Shown one piece after another: positions 45,030 through 55,500 of a stretch of DNA of 64,000 nucleotides. Each line of letters opens with the position of its first letter. The first letter of the stretch is position 1. The position numbers and the translations under genes were made by a program. The notes under the pieces were generated by a model, which was not told the origin of the DNA, made no database searches, and was given only the letters and a program-made list of their open reading frames with translations. The stretch is taken from NCBI GenBank assembly GCA_029667085.1, contig JARUHJ010000001.1, positions 930,001-994,000 on the forward strand. Reading direction: 5' to 3'. The stretch comes from Deltaproteobacteria bacterium IMCC39524 (lineage in GTDB: Bacteria > Desulfobacterota > Desulfuromonadia > Desulfuromonadales > BM103).

Positions 45030-46231
45030 GACAGTGGGGAAGCCTCCGTTACCTGTACACGACATAATCTGATCGTCTGGTATAGAAACATAAACATAAT
45101 TATCGGGGCCCACGGTATAGGCACAAGCAAGTTCAAAGATCTAGCCATAATAGGTGTAAGCCATGCAAGAAACAGCAAATTGATGAGCCCGGGTCGAAAA
45201 CCATTAAAAAGGCCATAACTGGCCAGACAAGCAATCGGAACAGCCAGAAGAGTCAGATCGTAATCCAGCAAAAATGGCGATATCAACAAGGAGCCCGTTC
45301 CGAGAGCAGCAGACTTCAGGCGGAGATCAACATCTTGGCGCCAAACCCAAAGCACAACGATGGCAGCAAATAGCGCCAAAGAGCCATGCAGAACATAGGC
45401 AATCTCCGTATCCAAACCGATTGCACGTAACGAGGTATACAAACTTTGCATTTTATAGAAAGACACCATCCCTTCGTTCAGCACAGATGCCGTTTTACCG
45501 GTACTGGCAAAAAATGCAGACCAGGTCTTTGTCCCAAGAGCCACCCATGAAACTAAAATGAAAGACACCGCCGAGATGCACGCAGAGAAAAATACACGCC
45601 ATCGACACGACGCGATAAGTACGATGGGGATCAGGACACCCAGATGCGGTTTGAAAGTCAGTAAACCTATCAATAATCCAGCAAGAATTGGTTTACGATC
45701 GAGGTAGTAGAGAGCCCCAGTAAAGAGTCCCGCTGTAAGAAAAGCGTTCTGCCCATGGCCCAGCGTCACAAAGACCGCAGGGAAAGCCAGTGTCAAAATG
45801 ATCGCCTCGTGACGCCCTGCAAGTTTCACCACCATAGACACGAACAAAAGCAAGGTCAGTCCCTGCCAGACGAAGAGCGCCAATAGATAAGGTAGTGCGC
45901 CGAGAGGCATCAACATCAGTATAAAGGTAGGTGGATAGGAAAAGCTGTAGAAGTCTTCAAGTTCAGGTCCGAGAGCCACTCTCTCGGCTTTAAATTGTGC
46001 AGAAAAATCGTAGGCAAGAGGCGCCTGGCCGTCGATCGCCAATTGTGCAGCAGAATAAAAGCTGGTGAAATCAGTCCCAAGAGGACGGCCCTGACGATCG
46101 AACACTCCATTTGCCATGAGCACCCAGATCAAAATGACCAGTATGTAGGTTACCAAAAAGATACACGGGTAAACACGTAAACGTTCTTTGGTCAACCACT
46201 TACCAGAGGAACCTGATAGTGACATAGGCAA
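45026..46231 (-). CDS. GT87-like (DUF2029) polytopic glycosyltransferase
   Basis: A 401-residue membrane protein with about ten helices. The first loop has LGTDFTSFYSAAQLAIDG with the GT-C Asp; then YSFSYPPTFILMLMPLG and LLTFKPHLGVLIP, all features of the GT87 family using polyprenyl-phosphate sugar donors. Its gene overlaps that of the GT2-GtrA fusion, which could supply the donor. The acceptor is unknown. In-frame ATG 46225 is an equally good start. Confidence 0.78.
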   Translation of the reverse strand: MPMSLSGSSGKWLTKERLRVYPCIFLVTYILVILIWVLMANGVFDRQGRPLGTDFTSFYSAAQLAIDGQAPLAYDFSAQFKAERVALGPELEDFYSFSYPPTFILMLMPLGALPYLLALFVWQGLTLLLFVSMVVKLAGRHEAIILTLAFPAVFVTLGHGQNAFLTAGLFTGALYYLDRKPILAGLLIGLLTFKPHLGVLIPIVLIASCRWRVFFSACISAVSFILVSWVALGTKTWSAFFASTGKTASVLNEGMVSFYKMQSLYTSLRAIGLDTEIAYVLHGSLALFAAIVVLWVWRQDVDLRLKSAALGTGSLLISPFLLDYDLTLLAVPIACLASYGLFNGFRPGLINLLFLAWLTPIMARSLNLLVPIPWAPIIMFMFLYQTIRLCRVQVTEASPLS

Positions 46232-46289
46232 CGTCCCTCCTCCCTGGTGAGTATATAATTACTCATCATGCAATTAAAATATAACGAAA

Positions 46290-46601
46290 GTGACAGGTCC
46301 CTATTCTCTAGAGGATCGATGTCTATTGAAAAGATTGTATAGGAAACCCGTGGCGATTCAAAGATACAAAAATACGTGCAATTACACCGGATATGGGGTT
46401 AAAGACAAAAGAGAGGTCAGGTCTTACTTATACTTGCTCATAAATATGGGTAAAGTTGTCAGATCTTTCGAAAGGCTGTGCAAATTAGACGGCAAAAAAG
46501 CCCTTGAATTATTTCTATCATGTTTGAGAAGGTCAATACCCAACCAATTAGAAGGTGGATTTATTCCGATATGCGACAGCACAATTGCAGGAGCATCATA
46601 A
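46290..46601 (+). CDS. Possible small hypothetical protein
   Basis: A frame of 103 codons in the 454-bp space between two minus-strand genes. The C-terminal half has a plausible amphipathic helix (SFERLCKLDGKKALELFLSC), but there is no ribosome binding site, no known domain, and the N-terminal part is basic and irregular. It could equally be chance or a gene remnant. The rest of the gap (46232-46289, 46602-46685) is AT-rich and holds nothing I recognise. Confidence 0.25.
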   Translation: MTGPYSLEDRCLLKRLYRKPVAIQRYKNTCNYTGYGVKDKREVRSYLYLLINMGKVVRSFERLCKLDGKKALELFLSCLRRSIPNQLEGGFIPICDSTIAGAS

Positions 46602-46685
46602 TGGGAACCTCGAACAGAACTTATTACACCGCAAGATTGATTTTTCGACAGTACAAATAGAGGAAACGATATAATGCAATTTTAT

Positions 46686-47456
46686 TCATAATTGAAAGTT
46701 TAGAAAAACACCTCTCAGCCGTTCATCAAGTCCGATTAAGGTCTCACCCACAATCTCCTGCGGAACCCCACCATAAAAGTCCTCAGCAATACTCCCGGCA
46801 ATACACGCTTGAGTATCACTATCCCCTCCCAAAGAAACAGTATAACGAACAGCATCCTCAAAAGCAGTCGATTCAAGAAAGGCAATGATGGCTTGCGGCA
46901 CAGACTTCTGGCAAGAGACTTCAAAACCGTAATCTTCGCGAAGAACATCGATCGTTGAGGAAAGATCATATTTAAAATGGTTTTCTACATACCCCTTGGG
47001 CTCTGTTTTACTTGAACCGGTAAGCGATATAAAAACAGCCGCCGCAACAGCCTGTGCACCTTTGATCCCTTCCGGGTGATTATGTGTGATTTCAGCGCTG
47101 TGCTTCGCTTCTTTCAGGACCTTATCCAGATCGTCATAAAACCAGGCAACGGGACTGACACGCATAGCGGAGCCATTACCATAACTGCCATAAGGTTTCG
47201 GATGCGGGGAGCGGGCCCAGCGCCGGAAGCGACCACCGTAACCTGCATTCGGATAATAGTAGAAATATTCTCGGAGTTTATCCTGGTAGGGAATCCTGTG
47301 CAGAAGGCTGTCTGCTAAAGCGATGGTGTGAACAGTATCATCAGTGAAAACACTTTGGCGGCTGAACAGTTCGAACTCTTGGCTCTTGATTCCGGGATGT
47401 TCAAAGCGCGAGCCTATGATATCAACCGCGATGGCCCCCAGCATCCGCCCCTTCAC
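46686..47456 (-). CDS. ADP-ribosylglycohydrolase family protein
   Basis: A 256-residue cytosolic DraG-like hydrolase that removes ADP-ribose from proteins or small molecules. The two magnesium sites are visible: SVFTDDTVHTIALADSLL near residues 34-52 and LGGDSDTQACIAGSIAEDFYGG near 210-230; GSYGNGSAMRVSPVAW is a further family block. It lacks the adjacent draT or nif genes, so control of nitrogenase is not indicated. Encoded alone, with GGGGCGG upstream of the ATG. Confidence 0.88.
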   Translation of the reverse strand: MKGRMLGAIAVDIIGSRFEHPGIKSQEFELFSRQSVFTDDTVHTIALADSLLHRIPYQDKLREYFYYYPNAGYGGRFRRWARSPHPKPYGSYGNGSAMRVSPVAWFYDDLDKVLKEAKHSAEITHNHPEGIKGAQAVAAAVFISLTGSSKTEPKGYVENHFKYDLSSTIDVLREDYGFEVSCQKSVPQAIIAFLESTAFEDAVRYTVSLGGDSDTQACIAGSIAEDFYGGVPQEIVGETLIGLDERLRGVFLNFQL

Positions 47457-47600
47457 TAAATATGTGCTTAGATTTAAAAAAAACGGGGATAATCCCCCGA
47501 CGCTTGCTTCGTAAACATGGTCAAGTCTTTGTTTGTCTCAGAGATCTCTGCTACTCTGTGGTGCAAGATGATTGGGTGGTCTGATTTTTTATGCTTACGT

Positions 47601-48689
47601 TTATAAAGATCCGTTGAGAGAAGCCGTAATCTTTGAAGATAAGGACTTCAATTTCGCCAGACGCTCGTCTTTTGGCAGAGCCCCGAGCTTCTTCACCTCG
47701 ACATAGAACTTTTCCAGATCGTTTCCGGATTGCAGCAAAAGCGTCTGAAAGGCCGGAACCAGCTCATAATAACTTGCCGCTGAAGAGAGTCGCGCATTAT
47801 TCAGGCCGCGCTTGACCCATAAATCATAGCCCGCATAGCCATTCCAGCGCTCTTTGAGGCGTTCATAATCATCAACAGCACCATTTATAATCTGTTCTTT
47901 AGCAATACGCTTTTGATCATTCCCCTGCTCTGAAGCATAAGCTTGTGTTAAATCAGAACGAACGTTCGCAAGGAACTCATGAAAATCAGCAGACCGCTTT
48001 TCCCTCTGCAAACACTCATGCCATAATTCCTGTGAATCGGAGCTATCAAACCAGCGCCTTAGGCCCTCTAACTCTACCGTTTTTGCAAAAGACTCGTTAA
48101 ACACCGTGTCGTTCTGGACATAAATAACCTGGTGTGACATCTCGTGAAAAAGAAGACCTGCAAGTTGAATATCATCATTATCCAGGAATGTGTTCAGCAC
48201 CGGATCATCGAACCAGTTGAGCGTTGAATAAGCCTCGACTCCGTAGACGTCCACATCAAACCCTTGAGCGGAATAAACCTGCGCCCTTGTCTGAGCTTCC
48301 TGTTCATCAAAATAACCGCGATAAGTCACACAGCCGGCGACAGGAAAGCACCACTCGTTCAACTTGAGGGAAAGTTCCGGTGCAACAACCAGGTTCCACA
48401 CAGCGTATGGACGTTCAAGATCCGCATACTTATGATAGCTGCCATTATCCGGCAAATCCAGAGATGAGACAGCAAATTCACGGAGCGTGACAACCTTGGA
48501 GAGTTGTTCTCGAAGGTCATGTGGTTCAGTCTCTTGTGTGAGGATGTCGTCAATCGATTCAGCGCTGGACATCAAGGACCACTGGCCCTTGGCGACCTTT
48601 AGGAGGTAGGTGCTATCGCTACAGGAGATCAGGAGAGCGATTACGAAAAGGAGGAGGAGTATGCAGCATGTTCGACGAAAGAAAAACAT
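47601..48689 (-). CDS. Putative zinc aminopeptidase lipoprotein (PF10023 type)
   Basis: A 362-residue lipoprotein: signal peptide with lipobox LLISC near residue 23, then a predicted zinc peptidase domain with FHEMSHQVIYVQNDTVFNESFA (HExxH plus a downstream Glu that completes the metal site). The family is annotated as predicted aminopeptidase; activity in the periplasm is inferred. It lies 46 nt downstream of ogt on the same strand. Confidence 0.83.
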   Translation of the reverse strand: MFFFRRTCCILLLLFVIALLISCSDSTYLLKVAKGQWSLMSSAESIDDILTQETEPHDLREQLSKVVTLREFAVSSLDLPDNGSYHKYADLERPYAVWNLVVAPELSLKLNEWCFPVAGCVTYRGYFDEQEAQTRAQVYSAQGFDVDVYGVEAYSTLNWFDDPVLNTFLDNDDIQLAGLLFHEMSHQVIYVQNDTVFNESFAKTVELEGLRRWFDSSDSQELWHECLQREKRSADFHEFLANVRSDLTQAYASEQGNDQKRIAKEQIINGAVDDYERLKERWNGYAGYDLWVKRGLNNARLSSAASYYELVPAFQTLLLQSGNDLEKFYVEVKKLGALPKDERLAKLKSLSSKITASLNGSL

Positions 48690-48735
48690 GGCAACCTGTT
48701 TAACAAAGTCATACGCGAAAAAGGCAAGCCCAGAA

Positions 48736-49260
48736 CTAAGTTTTCAGGCCTGAGGCAAGCTTACATTCAAAATCCAGTAACCAGGTTTTGGTGCTGGTCC
48801 CGTGTGCGCCTGAATACTGTCCAACCCTTCCATTTGCATTCACGACCCGATGACAGGGTACAACCAGTGGGAAGGGGTTTGATGACATCACCCCACCAAC
48901 GGCTCGCGCTGCCCCTGGAGAACCGGTTCTGGAAGCCAACTCACTATAAGAGACAACGGACCCCAAGGGAACCTTCATCAACTCATCATGAGTCTTTATC
49001 GCGAAGGCCGAAAGAGATTCGGTGCAAAGTGCCAGGTCGAATTCATCACGCGTCCCCTGGAAAAACTCTGCCAGCTGCAACAAAACTGTCTGTGGATAGC
49101 CTTGGGATATACGCTCAGCATCGGGGTAATAACGCCTGACTGCCGCCACAGCAGCGTCCTGCGAGGTCTCAAAGCAGACCCTGAGCAACCGGTTTTGTCG
49201 TGTAATAACGGCAACATAACCACAGTCAAATGATACCATATCCCACTGTTCTGCAACCAT
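48736..49260 (-). CDS. ogt: Methylated-DNA--protein-cysteine methyltransferase
   Basis: A 174-residue suicide DNA repair protein that takes methyl groups from O6-methylguanine. The active-site Cys is in FPLVVPCHRVVNANGRVGQYSG, and the DNA-binding helix block is VPLGSVVSYSELASRTGSPGAARAVGG. It carries the N-terminal domain of the Ogt/AdaB class. It follows murJ by 3 nt, so it is in the same operon despite the unrelated function. Confidence 0.92.
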   Translation of the reverse strand: MVAEQWDMVSFDCGYVAVITRQNRLLRVCFETSQDAAVAAVRRYYPDAERISQGYPQTVLLQLAEFFQGTRDEFDLALCTESLSAFAIKTHDELMKVPLGSVVSYSELASRTGSPGAARAVGGVMSSNPFPLVVPCHRVVNANGRVGQYSGAHGTSTKTWLLDFECKLASGLKT

Positions 49261-49263
49261 GAA

Positions 49264-50856
49264 TCACCCCTGACGTGAAGGAAAGGACAGTTTCTTTGCC
49301 AATAGGGCCCAGGCTTGCGAAATCTCCCTGACACCGCAAACCCTTAAGGATACAGCGTAAACGAGGGCTCCACAGACAACAGAAGAACCTAGCAAACCAA
49401 GACGAGCCCAGAAGCTACCGGCTACCATCCAGTCTACCTGAGCAAGCAACAGGGAAACAACCACAGCCATCAGAACCAGACCCGGGATCATGCGGAAAGT
49501 CGTCAGGAATATCCTCGAGAGCTCAAGATCCCCGATCCGCTTTGAAAGTAAGACAGTCAAAACGACAGCATTAAAGACCGAAGCAATTGTGAGGGCAAGA
49601 GCCAGGCCAGCATGACCCATGGTTTGCATCAGCAGTAACCCTGCGACAACATTCACCAGGAGTGTCCAGAAGGAGATAAGGACAGGAGTTCGCGTATCCT
49701 TCATCGCATAAAACGAAGGAACAACAACTCTGCTGATACCGACAAAAAGCAAACCGGGGGCATACCAGGCCAGAGCAATGGCAGCCTGAGAGACATCGAA
49801 GGAGGTAAAATTCCCACGCATAAAGAAAAGACTGTAAACAGCCTGGTTGCAGAGGATCAAGCCAAGAGCCGCCGGGATAGTGACCAAAAGAATTAAAATC
49901 AAGGCAAACTGCAACGAGTCGCGGAACCCCTCCCTGTCGTCTGCAGCAGCCTGACGACTCATAGCCGGCAAAACGGCCTGAGCCAGGGAAACCACAAACA
50001 CCCCTTGAGGAAATTCAAAGAGTCGTTGGCCATAATAGAGCCATGAGACACTCCCCTCCTGGAGGAAAGAAGCCAGCAGGCGGGTCACCACCACGTTAAT
50101 CTGGTAAATGGCAACACCGAGGATGCCAGGCAACATAAGACGCATGACTTTAACAACCGCGGAATTACGGAAATTGAAATCAAGGCGAAGATCGTAGCCG
50201 AAGCGATAAAGCACGGGGATCTGCATAAAGAACTGCACCATGCCACCAATAACAACACCCACAGCAAGCGCAAGGATCGGTTGATCCATCCTCGGAGCAA
50301 TAACAAGCGCTGAACCAATCATCGCCAGATTCAGCATCACCGGTGATAAGGCAGGCATGAGAAAGTGCCCTGACACGTTTAAAACCCCAGCAAACAAAGC
50401 CACGAGGCTGACAAAGAGGATATACGGGAACATGAACTGATTAAGCAGATTGGTCAGGGCCAGCTTACCAGCGCTGCCGGCAAAGCCATAGCCTATGAGC
50501 TTAACCAACCAGGGTGACACCAGAATGCCAAGGATGGTGACGCATGAAAGCACAAGCAGCAAGAGGGTCCAGCAGATACGAACCACCTGTCGTGCTTCTT
50601 TTGCCCCTTGATGTTGCAGTACGTCTGTAAAAGTCGGTACAAACGCTGCGGTCAGAGATCCTTCAGCGAAGAATCTACGCAGCAGGTTGGGTATCGTAAA
50701 GGCGACAAAAAACGCATCGGTAACCATACCGGCGCCGAACACCGCAGCAACGACCATATCGCGGATCAATCCGGCAACCCGACTGGTCAGTGTTGCAAGA
50801 GTAAGGATTCCGGTCGCGCGGCTGATCTGTTTCTTTTCATGCTTGGCTTCAGACAC
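49264..50856 (-). CDS. murJ: Lipid II flippase MurJ
   Basis: A 530-residue polytopic inner-membrane protein with about 14 helices (MOP superfamily), which flips lipid II for peptidoglycan. The N terminus has ISRATGILTLATLTSRVAGLIRDMVVAAVFG, AFFVAFTIPNLLRRFFAEGS and FVPTFTDV, all typical of MurJ/MviN. It is the first gene of the murJ-ogt-aminopeptidase unit. Divergent from rpsT, an arrangement common in related genomes. Confidence 0.95.
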   Translation of the reverse strand: MSEAKHEKKQISRATGILTLATLTSRVAGLIRDMVVAAVFGAGMVTDAFFVAFTIPNLLRRFFAEGSLTAAFVPTFTDVLQHQGAKEARQVVRICWTLLLLVLSCVTILGILVSPWLVKLIGYGFAGSAGKLALTNLLNQFMFPYILFVSLVALFAGVLNVSGHFLMPALSPVMLNLAMIGSALVIAPRMDQPILALAVGVVIGGMVQFFMQIPVLYRFGYDLRLDFNFRNSAVVKVMRLMLPGILGVAIYQINVVVTRLLASFLQEGSVSWLYYGQRLFEFPQGVFVVSLAQAVLPAMSRQAAADDREGFRDSLQFALILILLVTIPAALGLILCNQAVYSLFFMRGNFTSFDVSQAAIALAWYAPGLLFVGISRVVVPSFYAMKDTRTPVLISFWTLLVNVVAGLLLMQTMGHAGLALALTIASVFNAVVLTVLLSKRIGDLELSRIFLTTFRMIPGLVLMAVVVSLLLAQVDWMVAGSFWARLGLLGSSVVCGALVYAVSLRVCGVREISQAWALLAKKLSFPSRQG

Positions 50857-50962
50857 GTCTATTTAACCCGATCGAATGTATTATTTTCTATTAATCCCGT
50901 GATTATACTCATAACATACTTGAATTAAACGTTATTTTTTTCAATATTGGAATAATTTTATC

Positions 50963-50991
50963 TTGACTATGCCTTCTCCGAGTGGTATAAA
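50963..50991 (+). promoter_or_regulatory. Sigma-70 promoter of rpsT
   Basis: TTGACT, 17-nt spacer, TATAAA, 54 nt before the rpsT start. A textbook housekeeping promoter with GGAGGA as the ribosome binding site downstream. Confidence 0.8.
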
Positions 50992-51044
50992 ACTGACGCT
51001 TAGACAATAATATATGCAACATACCGTTTCGGAGGAAATAAAAA

Positions 51045-51317
51045 GTGGCAAATCACAAATCAGCAGAAAAACGTCATCGCCAGAGTAAAATTCGTAACGC
51101 TCGTAACACTCATATCCGCTCAACCATGCGTAGCTATGTCAAGAAATTAAGACTTGCTATTGCCGACGGCGATGTGGAGACAGCGAAGAGTCTTCTGGAA
51201 AAAACCGTCCCCTACATTGACAAAGCCGCCACGAAAGGCGTTATTCACAAAGCGACTGCAAGCCGTAAGATCGGCCGTTTGACCAAGCTGGTCAGCCAGG
51301 CAGAAGCAGCAAAGTAA
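51045..51317 (+). CDS. rpsT: 30S ribosomal protein S20
   Basis: A 90-residue basic protein starting MANHKSAEKRHRQSKIRNARN, the classic S20 N terminus, with the helical C-terminal part ending LTKLVSQAEAAK. It binds 16S rRNA in the small subunit. GTG-started (51045) with GGAGGA upstream; a single gene between its own promoter and terminator. Confidence 0.97.
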   Translation: MANHKSAEKRHRQSKIRNARNTHIRSTMRSYVKKLRLAIADGDVETAKSLLEKTVPYIDKAATKGVIHKATASRKIGRLTKLVSQAEAAK

Positions 51318-51339
51318 CAAACGCAAACAGTTTTACAAC

Positions 51340-51375
51340 AAAGGGGCAAGCCTGAATCAGGTTGTGCCCCTTTTG
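51340..51375. terminator. Terminator between rpsT and holA
   Basis: AAAGGGGCA..GCCTG pairs with CAGG..TGCCCCTTTT around a small loop, with T-runs at the right side and A-runs at the left, so it stops both convergent transcripts. Confidence 0.85.
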
Positions 51376-51379
51376 TTTG

Positions 51380-52387
51380 CTAAGACGTCTTTTTTCCCAG
51401 AGCCGCTATATCTAGAACCAACTTTTCCATGTGCATCCTCGGCTCACTACCACTTGATTTCAGCGCCAGGTCCGTTTCCAGGAATTGATTAAAAACCTGA
51501 CGATACTGTTGGTTATCAAATCTGCTCGCCTGTTTCATCAAGCCCTTCAGGAAATAGGGGCTGACACCCACCCTCTTTGGAAATTCGCTCTGCGGTACCC
51601 TCTGGGCAACCAATTCGTTAACTTTCCACATCTGGCGGAAATGACGCGTCATCATGGCCAACACCATCAGAGGCGCCTGCCCTTCAGAAAGCAAACGGTC
51701 CAGCAAGTGAAACGCTGTGGAGACATCCCCCTCGCCCAGAGCATCAGTCAGGTCGAAAACACTTTCAATGCGTGTATCCGAAACGATCGCCGCAACATCT
51801 TTTTCATCTGCGATGTCACGATCACCCAGATACCCCAGTAGCTTCTCAAGCTCACCCTGCACTTCTACAAGGTTGGTTCCAACCCTTTTACAGAAGAGCT
51901 TCAAGCCCTCATTGGTCAGAGTGACATTAAAGGATTTTGCCAGGTCACGCACAAAAGCGGGGAGCTGGTTCTCATAGATCTTTTTAAACTCAAAAGCTTT
52001 TCCAGACTTCTTGAGAATTTGATAGAACTTGCGGCGGGCATCAATTTTATCCGCTGTGAGCAAAAGCACCGTCTCGGGGACAGGCTCATCAAGATAAGTA
52101 AGTAAGCCTTCCAGTTGATCAGCAGATGCATCATGAACATTCTTGATAATGACCAGGCGACGTTCTGAGAAGACCGGGAAAGTCCTTGCCTGCTCAACAA
52201 CTTCACCCGGCTTGAAGTCCTTGCCATAATACTGGGTCAGGTTAAAATCGCGATTCTCAGGAGAAACAACAGTGTCTCGAATTAACTGCAAACCTTGCTC
52301 AACAAAGTAGGACTCAGGGCCGTAAAGCAAAATCAGGCCGGGAAGTGAGCCGGCCTGAATAATATTTTGCAGTTCTCGTATAGACAT
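51380..52387 (-). CDS. holA: DNA polymerase III subunit delta
   Basis: A 335-residue clamp-loader subunit. Recognisable features: LLYGPESYFVEQGLQLIRD at the N terminus, FPVFSERRLVIIKNV, and the C-terminal helical domain with ALMVLAMMTRHFRQMWKV-type sequence. It opens the beta clamp. It follows lptE by 12 nt in a leuS-lptE-holA operon, an arrangement found widely in Gram-negative bacteria. Confidence 0.93.
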   Translation of the reverse strand: MSIRELQNIIQAGSLPGLILLYGPESYFVEQGLQLIRDTVVSPENRDFNLTQYYGKDFKPGEVVEQARTFPVFSERRLVIIKNVHDASADQLEGLLTYLDEPVPETVLLLTADKIDARRKFYQILKKSGKAFEFKKIYENQLPAFVRDLAKSFNVTLTNEGLKLFCKRVGTNLVEVQGELEKLLGYLGDRDIADEKDVAAIVSDTRIESVFDLTDALGEGDVSTAFHLLDRLLSEGQAPLMVLAMMTRHFRQMWKVNELVAQRVPQSEFPKRVGVSPYFLKGLMKQASRFDNQQYRQVFNQFLETDLALKSSGSEPRMHMEKLVLDIAALGKKTS

Positions 52388-52399
52388 AATGTTAAGAGG

Positions 52400-52906
52400 T
52401 CAGAAGCTGTTCAGCATGCTGGCGTGGATGTCTTCGGCCAACCTTTGTGAAACCCGGATAGCGGCAAGCCGCTGGCCCTCCAACTGCAAGTTCTTGTTGA
52501 TAGTCGCCAGATAATCTTCACTACGGGTCAAGTTTTTTTGCCAGACAATCTCGCTGCTATTTTTATGCAGAAGACGGACGGTAATCGCCATCGTTGCACT
52601 GTACTCAGTGATCTGATCAGAGTTTCCATAGGAACGCGCACTGTCGGTAAAAGTCTTCACCTCACCGACTAATCGAACATCCGCTTGACCAGGGTCCTCT
52701 GTCAGTTCTAACAATCGTGACAAAGAGAGTTCTGCTATCAAAGCGTCGGTCAGATAATTTTCAAGATAGGGCTCTACTGTTTGGTTCTCGAAAAGCTGCA
52801 CGTAGAGAGTACGTGCTTCGCCACCGACCCAGGTATCGGAAGCCCCAGGTGTATGATAGCCGCATCCTGCAATGACAAGAATGAAGAAAATTGCAATGAA
52901 ACGCAT
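52400..52906 (-). CDS. lptE: LPS assembly lipoprotein LptE
   Basis: A 168-residue lipoprotein with the lipobox VIAGCGYH (Cys15) and the RlpB/LptE fold: LYVQLFENQTVEPYLENYLTDALIAEL, and a central strand region (SATMAITVRLLHKN). It plugs the LptD barrel in the outer membrane. It lies 5 nt downstream of leuS. Confidence 0.9.
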   Translation of the reverse strand: MRFIAIFFILVIAGCGYHTPGASDTWVGGEARTLYVQLFENQTVEPYLENYLTDALIAELSLSRLLELTEDPGQADVRLVGEVKTFTDSARSYGNSDQITEYSATMAITVRLLHKNSSEIVWQKNLTRSEDYLATINKNLQLEGQRLAAIRVSQRLAEDIHASMLNSF

Positions 52907-52911
52907 AAGCT

Positions 52912-55473
52912 TTATCCTGCGACGACGTTAACAAGGCGGCCAGGAACAACGATCACCTTGCGAAGGGTTTTACCCTCCAGGAAACGAGCAACATTTGGAT
53001 CAGCCAAGGCAGCGACCTCGACAGCCTCTTTATCGGCGTCAACCGGAACAGTGACCTTACCTCGAACTTTTCCGTTGACCTGAACCACAATCAGGAGCGT
53101 TTCAGCAACCAGAGCCTTCTCATCCCAGACCGGCCAACCGAACGTCTCAAGGGGGTCCTCATAGCCAAGGTGCTTCCACAGCTCCTCACAAATATGTGGC
53201 ACAAAGGGTGACAACAATCGAACAACCGTTTCGACCGCCTCACGCAGTGCCTCTGGTGAAGCCTCTTTGTCTGAATAGGCCGTAATGCCGTTCACCAGCT
53301 CCATGACTGAAGCTATCGCAGTATTAAAATGGAAACTGCCGTCAACATCCTCGGTTACTTTTTTAATCGTTCGATGAACCTGGCGTCGCAAATCTTTCGC
53401 CGCAGGTTGCAGATTTTCCGCATCCAACTTGCCGGCACAATCGATAATGGACAGGTTCTCACTGACCAGACGCCAGACCCGGTTGAGGAAGCGGAAACAA
53501 CCTTCCACCCCCTGCTCGTTCCACTCAAGGTCTTTCTCCGGAGGAGACGCAAACAGGGTGAACAGTCTTGCCGTATCTGCCCCATAACGGTTAATCAAAC
53601 CGTCGGGGTCGATAACATTCTTTTTCGATTTGCTCATCTTCTCATTGCGGCCGGGCACAACCTCAGCATTGCAACGCGAGCAACAACCGTTCTCTATCTC
53701 TTCGGGATAGAGCCAGCCATGTTCTGGGCAAGAGGTGGTTTCCTTACAGACCATCCCCTGGGTCAGCAGATTCTCGAAAGGCTCGTCAATGGACACCATA
53801 CCGAGGTCACGCATGACCTTGGTCCAGAAACGTGCATAGAGAAGGTGCATGACCGCATGCTCAACGCCACCGATATACTGATCGGCAGGAAGCCAGTAAT
53901 CAACAGCCGCCTTGTCGACGGGCGAGCTTTCACAATGAGGACTGGCATACCGCAGGAAATACCAGGAACTTTCAACAAAGGTGTCAAAAGTGTCCGTTTC
54001 CCGTTTTGCAGGATCTCCGCATTTCGGACAGGAGGTGTTGACGAAAGATTCAAGCTTTGCCAAGGGGCTGCCCCCCTCGCCGGAGAACTCAATATCAGTG
54101 GGTAAGGTGACCGGCAGGTCCTGTTCAGGGACCGGCACAGCGCCACAACTGTCACAGTAGATCACCGGGATCGGCGTGCCCCAATAGCGCTGCCTGGAAA
54201 CCAGCCAATCGCGGATCCGGTAATTAACCGATTTCTGGCCCAGCTCTTGTGATTCAAGATATTCAGAAACTTTCTCTTTACCGGCTTGATTATCAAGTCC
54301 GTCAAACTGGCCCGAGTTGACCATCGTACCGGGCCCTTCCCAGGCGGCCTCCATCGAAGCAGGTTCGAGCACTTCACCTTCGGGTTGAATCACAACCTGC
54401 ATCGGCAAGTCATATTTACGGGCAAAGTCGAAATCACGCTGATCGTGAGTCGGCACCGCCATAACAGCCCCCGTGCCATAGCCCATCAAAACAAAATTTG
54501 CCAAGAATATCGGCATCTTTGCGCCATTCACAGGGTTAACGCAGTAAGACCCGGTGAAGACACCTTCTTTTTCATAATCATCGCTGGTTCGTTGCGCCTG
54601 TTCGACACCCTGCACCTTCTTGATGAAAGCTTCTACATCCTGACGTCGGTCTTCAGCAGTCAGCTCTTGAGCGAGAGGATGCTCCGGGGCAAGGCTCATA
54701 AAAGTTGCACCAAAGAGCGTATCCGGACGTGTCGTAAAGACACGTACGGCATGGTCTTGCCCCTCAACGGCAAAGTCAATCTCACAACCTGTGCTCTTGC
54801 CGATCCAGTTGCGTTGCATCGTCAGGACGGAGTCGGGCCAGCCAGGCATGCTCTGGGTAGATTCAAGTAGCTCTTCAGCGTAGTTGGTGATGCGGAAGAA
54901 CCACTGCTCCAGCTCTTTCTCTTCAACCTTATTCTCGCAGCGCCAGCAACAGTCTTCCTCAACCTGCTCATTGGCGAGCACCGTCTCGCATTCAGGGCAC
55001 CAGTTGACAGCGGCACTTTTCTTGTACGCCAGCCCCTTCTCCATCATCTTCAGAAAGATCAGCTGCTCCCAGCGATAATAGTCAGGCTCGCAGGTCGCCA
55101 ACTCCCGATCCCAGTCATAGGAAAAGCCCATGCGCTTGAGCTGGGTACGCATGTTGGCGATATTCTCCCGGGTCCATTTCGCAGGATGCGTTCCATGCTG
55201 GATGGCCGCGTTTTCAGCAGGCATACCAAAAGCATCCCAACCCATCGGGTGCAGTACGTTATAACCCTGCAACCGTTTGAAACGGGCGACAACATCACCG
55301 ATCGAGTAATTGCGTACGTGACCCATATGAATACGACCGGAGGGATAAGGGAACATTTCCAGCAGATAGTATTTCGGTTTACTGTCATCCTCGGACACGG
55401 CCCAGGGCTTGGTCTCCGCCCACTGCTTCTGCCAGGCGATCTCTAAATCCAAGGGGTTGTAACGTTCCTGCAT
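52912..55473 (-). CDS. leuS: Leucyl-tRNA synthetase
   Basis: An 853-residue class I synthetase. HMGH (residues 49-52) in the motif [16 protein letters not shown]; the second signature KMSKSKKN near 610; an editing domain (about 220-420, with [21 protein letters not shown]); the zinc-binding cysteines in WCPECETVL and CCWRCENK, and a second pair in CPEHGWLY and CCSRCN. Complete. It heads the leuS-lptE-holA operon. Confidence 0.97.
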   Translation of the reverse strand: MQERYNPLDLEIAWQKQWAETKPWAVSEDDSKPKYYLLEMFPYPSGRIHMGHVRNYSIGDVVARFKRLQGYNVLHPMGWDAFGMPAENAAIQHGTHPAKWTRENIANMRTQLKRMGFSYDWDRELATCEPDYYRWEQLIFLKMMEKGLAYKKSAAVNWCPECETVLANEQVEEDCCWRCENKVEEKELEQWFFRITNYAEELLESTQSMPGWPDSVLTMQRNWIGKSTGCEIDFAVEGQDHAVRVFTTRPDTLFGATFMSLAPEHPLAQELTAEDRRQDVEAFIKKVQGVEQAQRTSDDYEKEGVFTGSYCVNPVNGAKMPIFLANFVLMGYGTGAVMAVPTHDQRDFDFARKYDLPMQVVIQPEGEVLEPASMEAAWEGPGTMVNSGQFDGLDNQAGKEKVSEYLESQELGQKSVNYRIRDWLVSRQRYWGTPIPVIYCDSCGAVPVPEQDLPVTLPTDIEFSGEGGSPLAKLESFVNTSCPKCGDPAKRETDTFDTFVESSWYFLRYASPHCESSPVDKAAVDYWLPADQYIGGVEHAVMHLLYARFWTKVMRDLGMVSIDEPFENLLTQGMVCKETTSCPEHGWLYPEEIENGCCSRCNAEVVPGRNEKMSKSKKNVIDPDGLINRYGADTARLFTLFASPPEKDLEWNEQGVEGCFRFLNRVWRLVSENLSIIDCAGKLDAENLQPAAKDLRRQVHRTIKKVTEDVDGSFHFNTAIASVMELVNGITAYSDKEASPEALREAVETVVRLLSPFVPHICEELWKHLGYEDPLETFGWPVWDEKALVAETLLIVVQVNGKVRGKVTVPVDADKEAVEVAALADPNVARFLEGKTLRKVIVVPGRLVNVVAG

Positions 55474-55500
55474 ACTGCCTCCATAGGGGAGTTTTAGACG

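Noticed and set aside
53329-54105. Plus-strand frame of 258 codons
   Set aside because: Antisense to leuS; a chance frame in GC-biased coding sequence.
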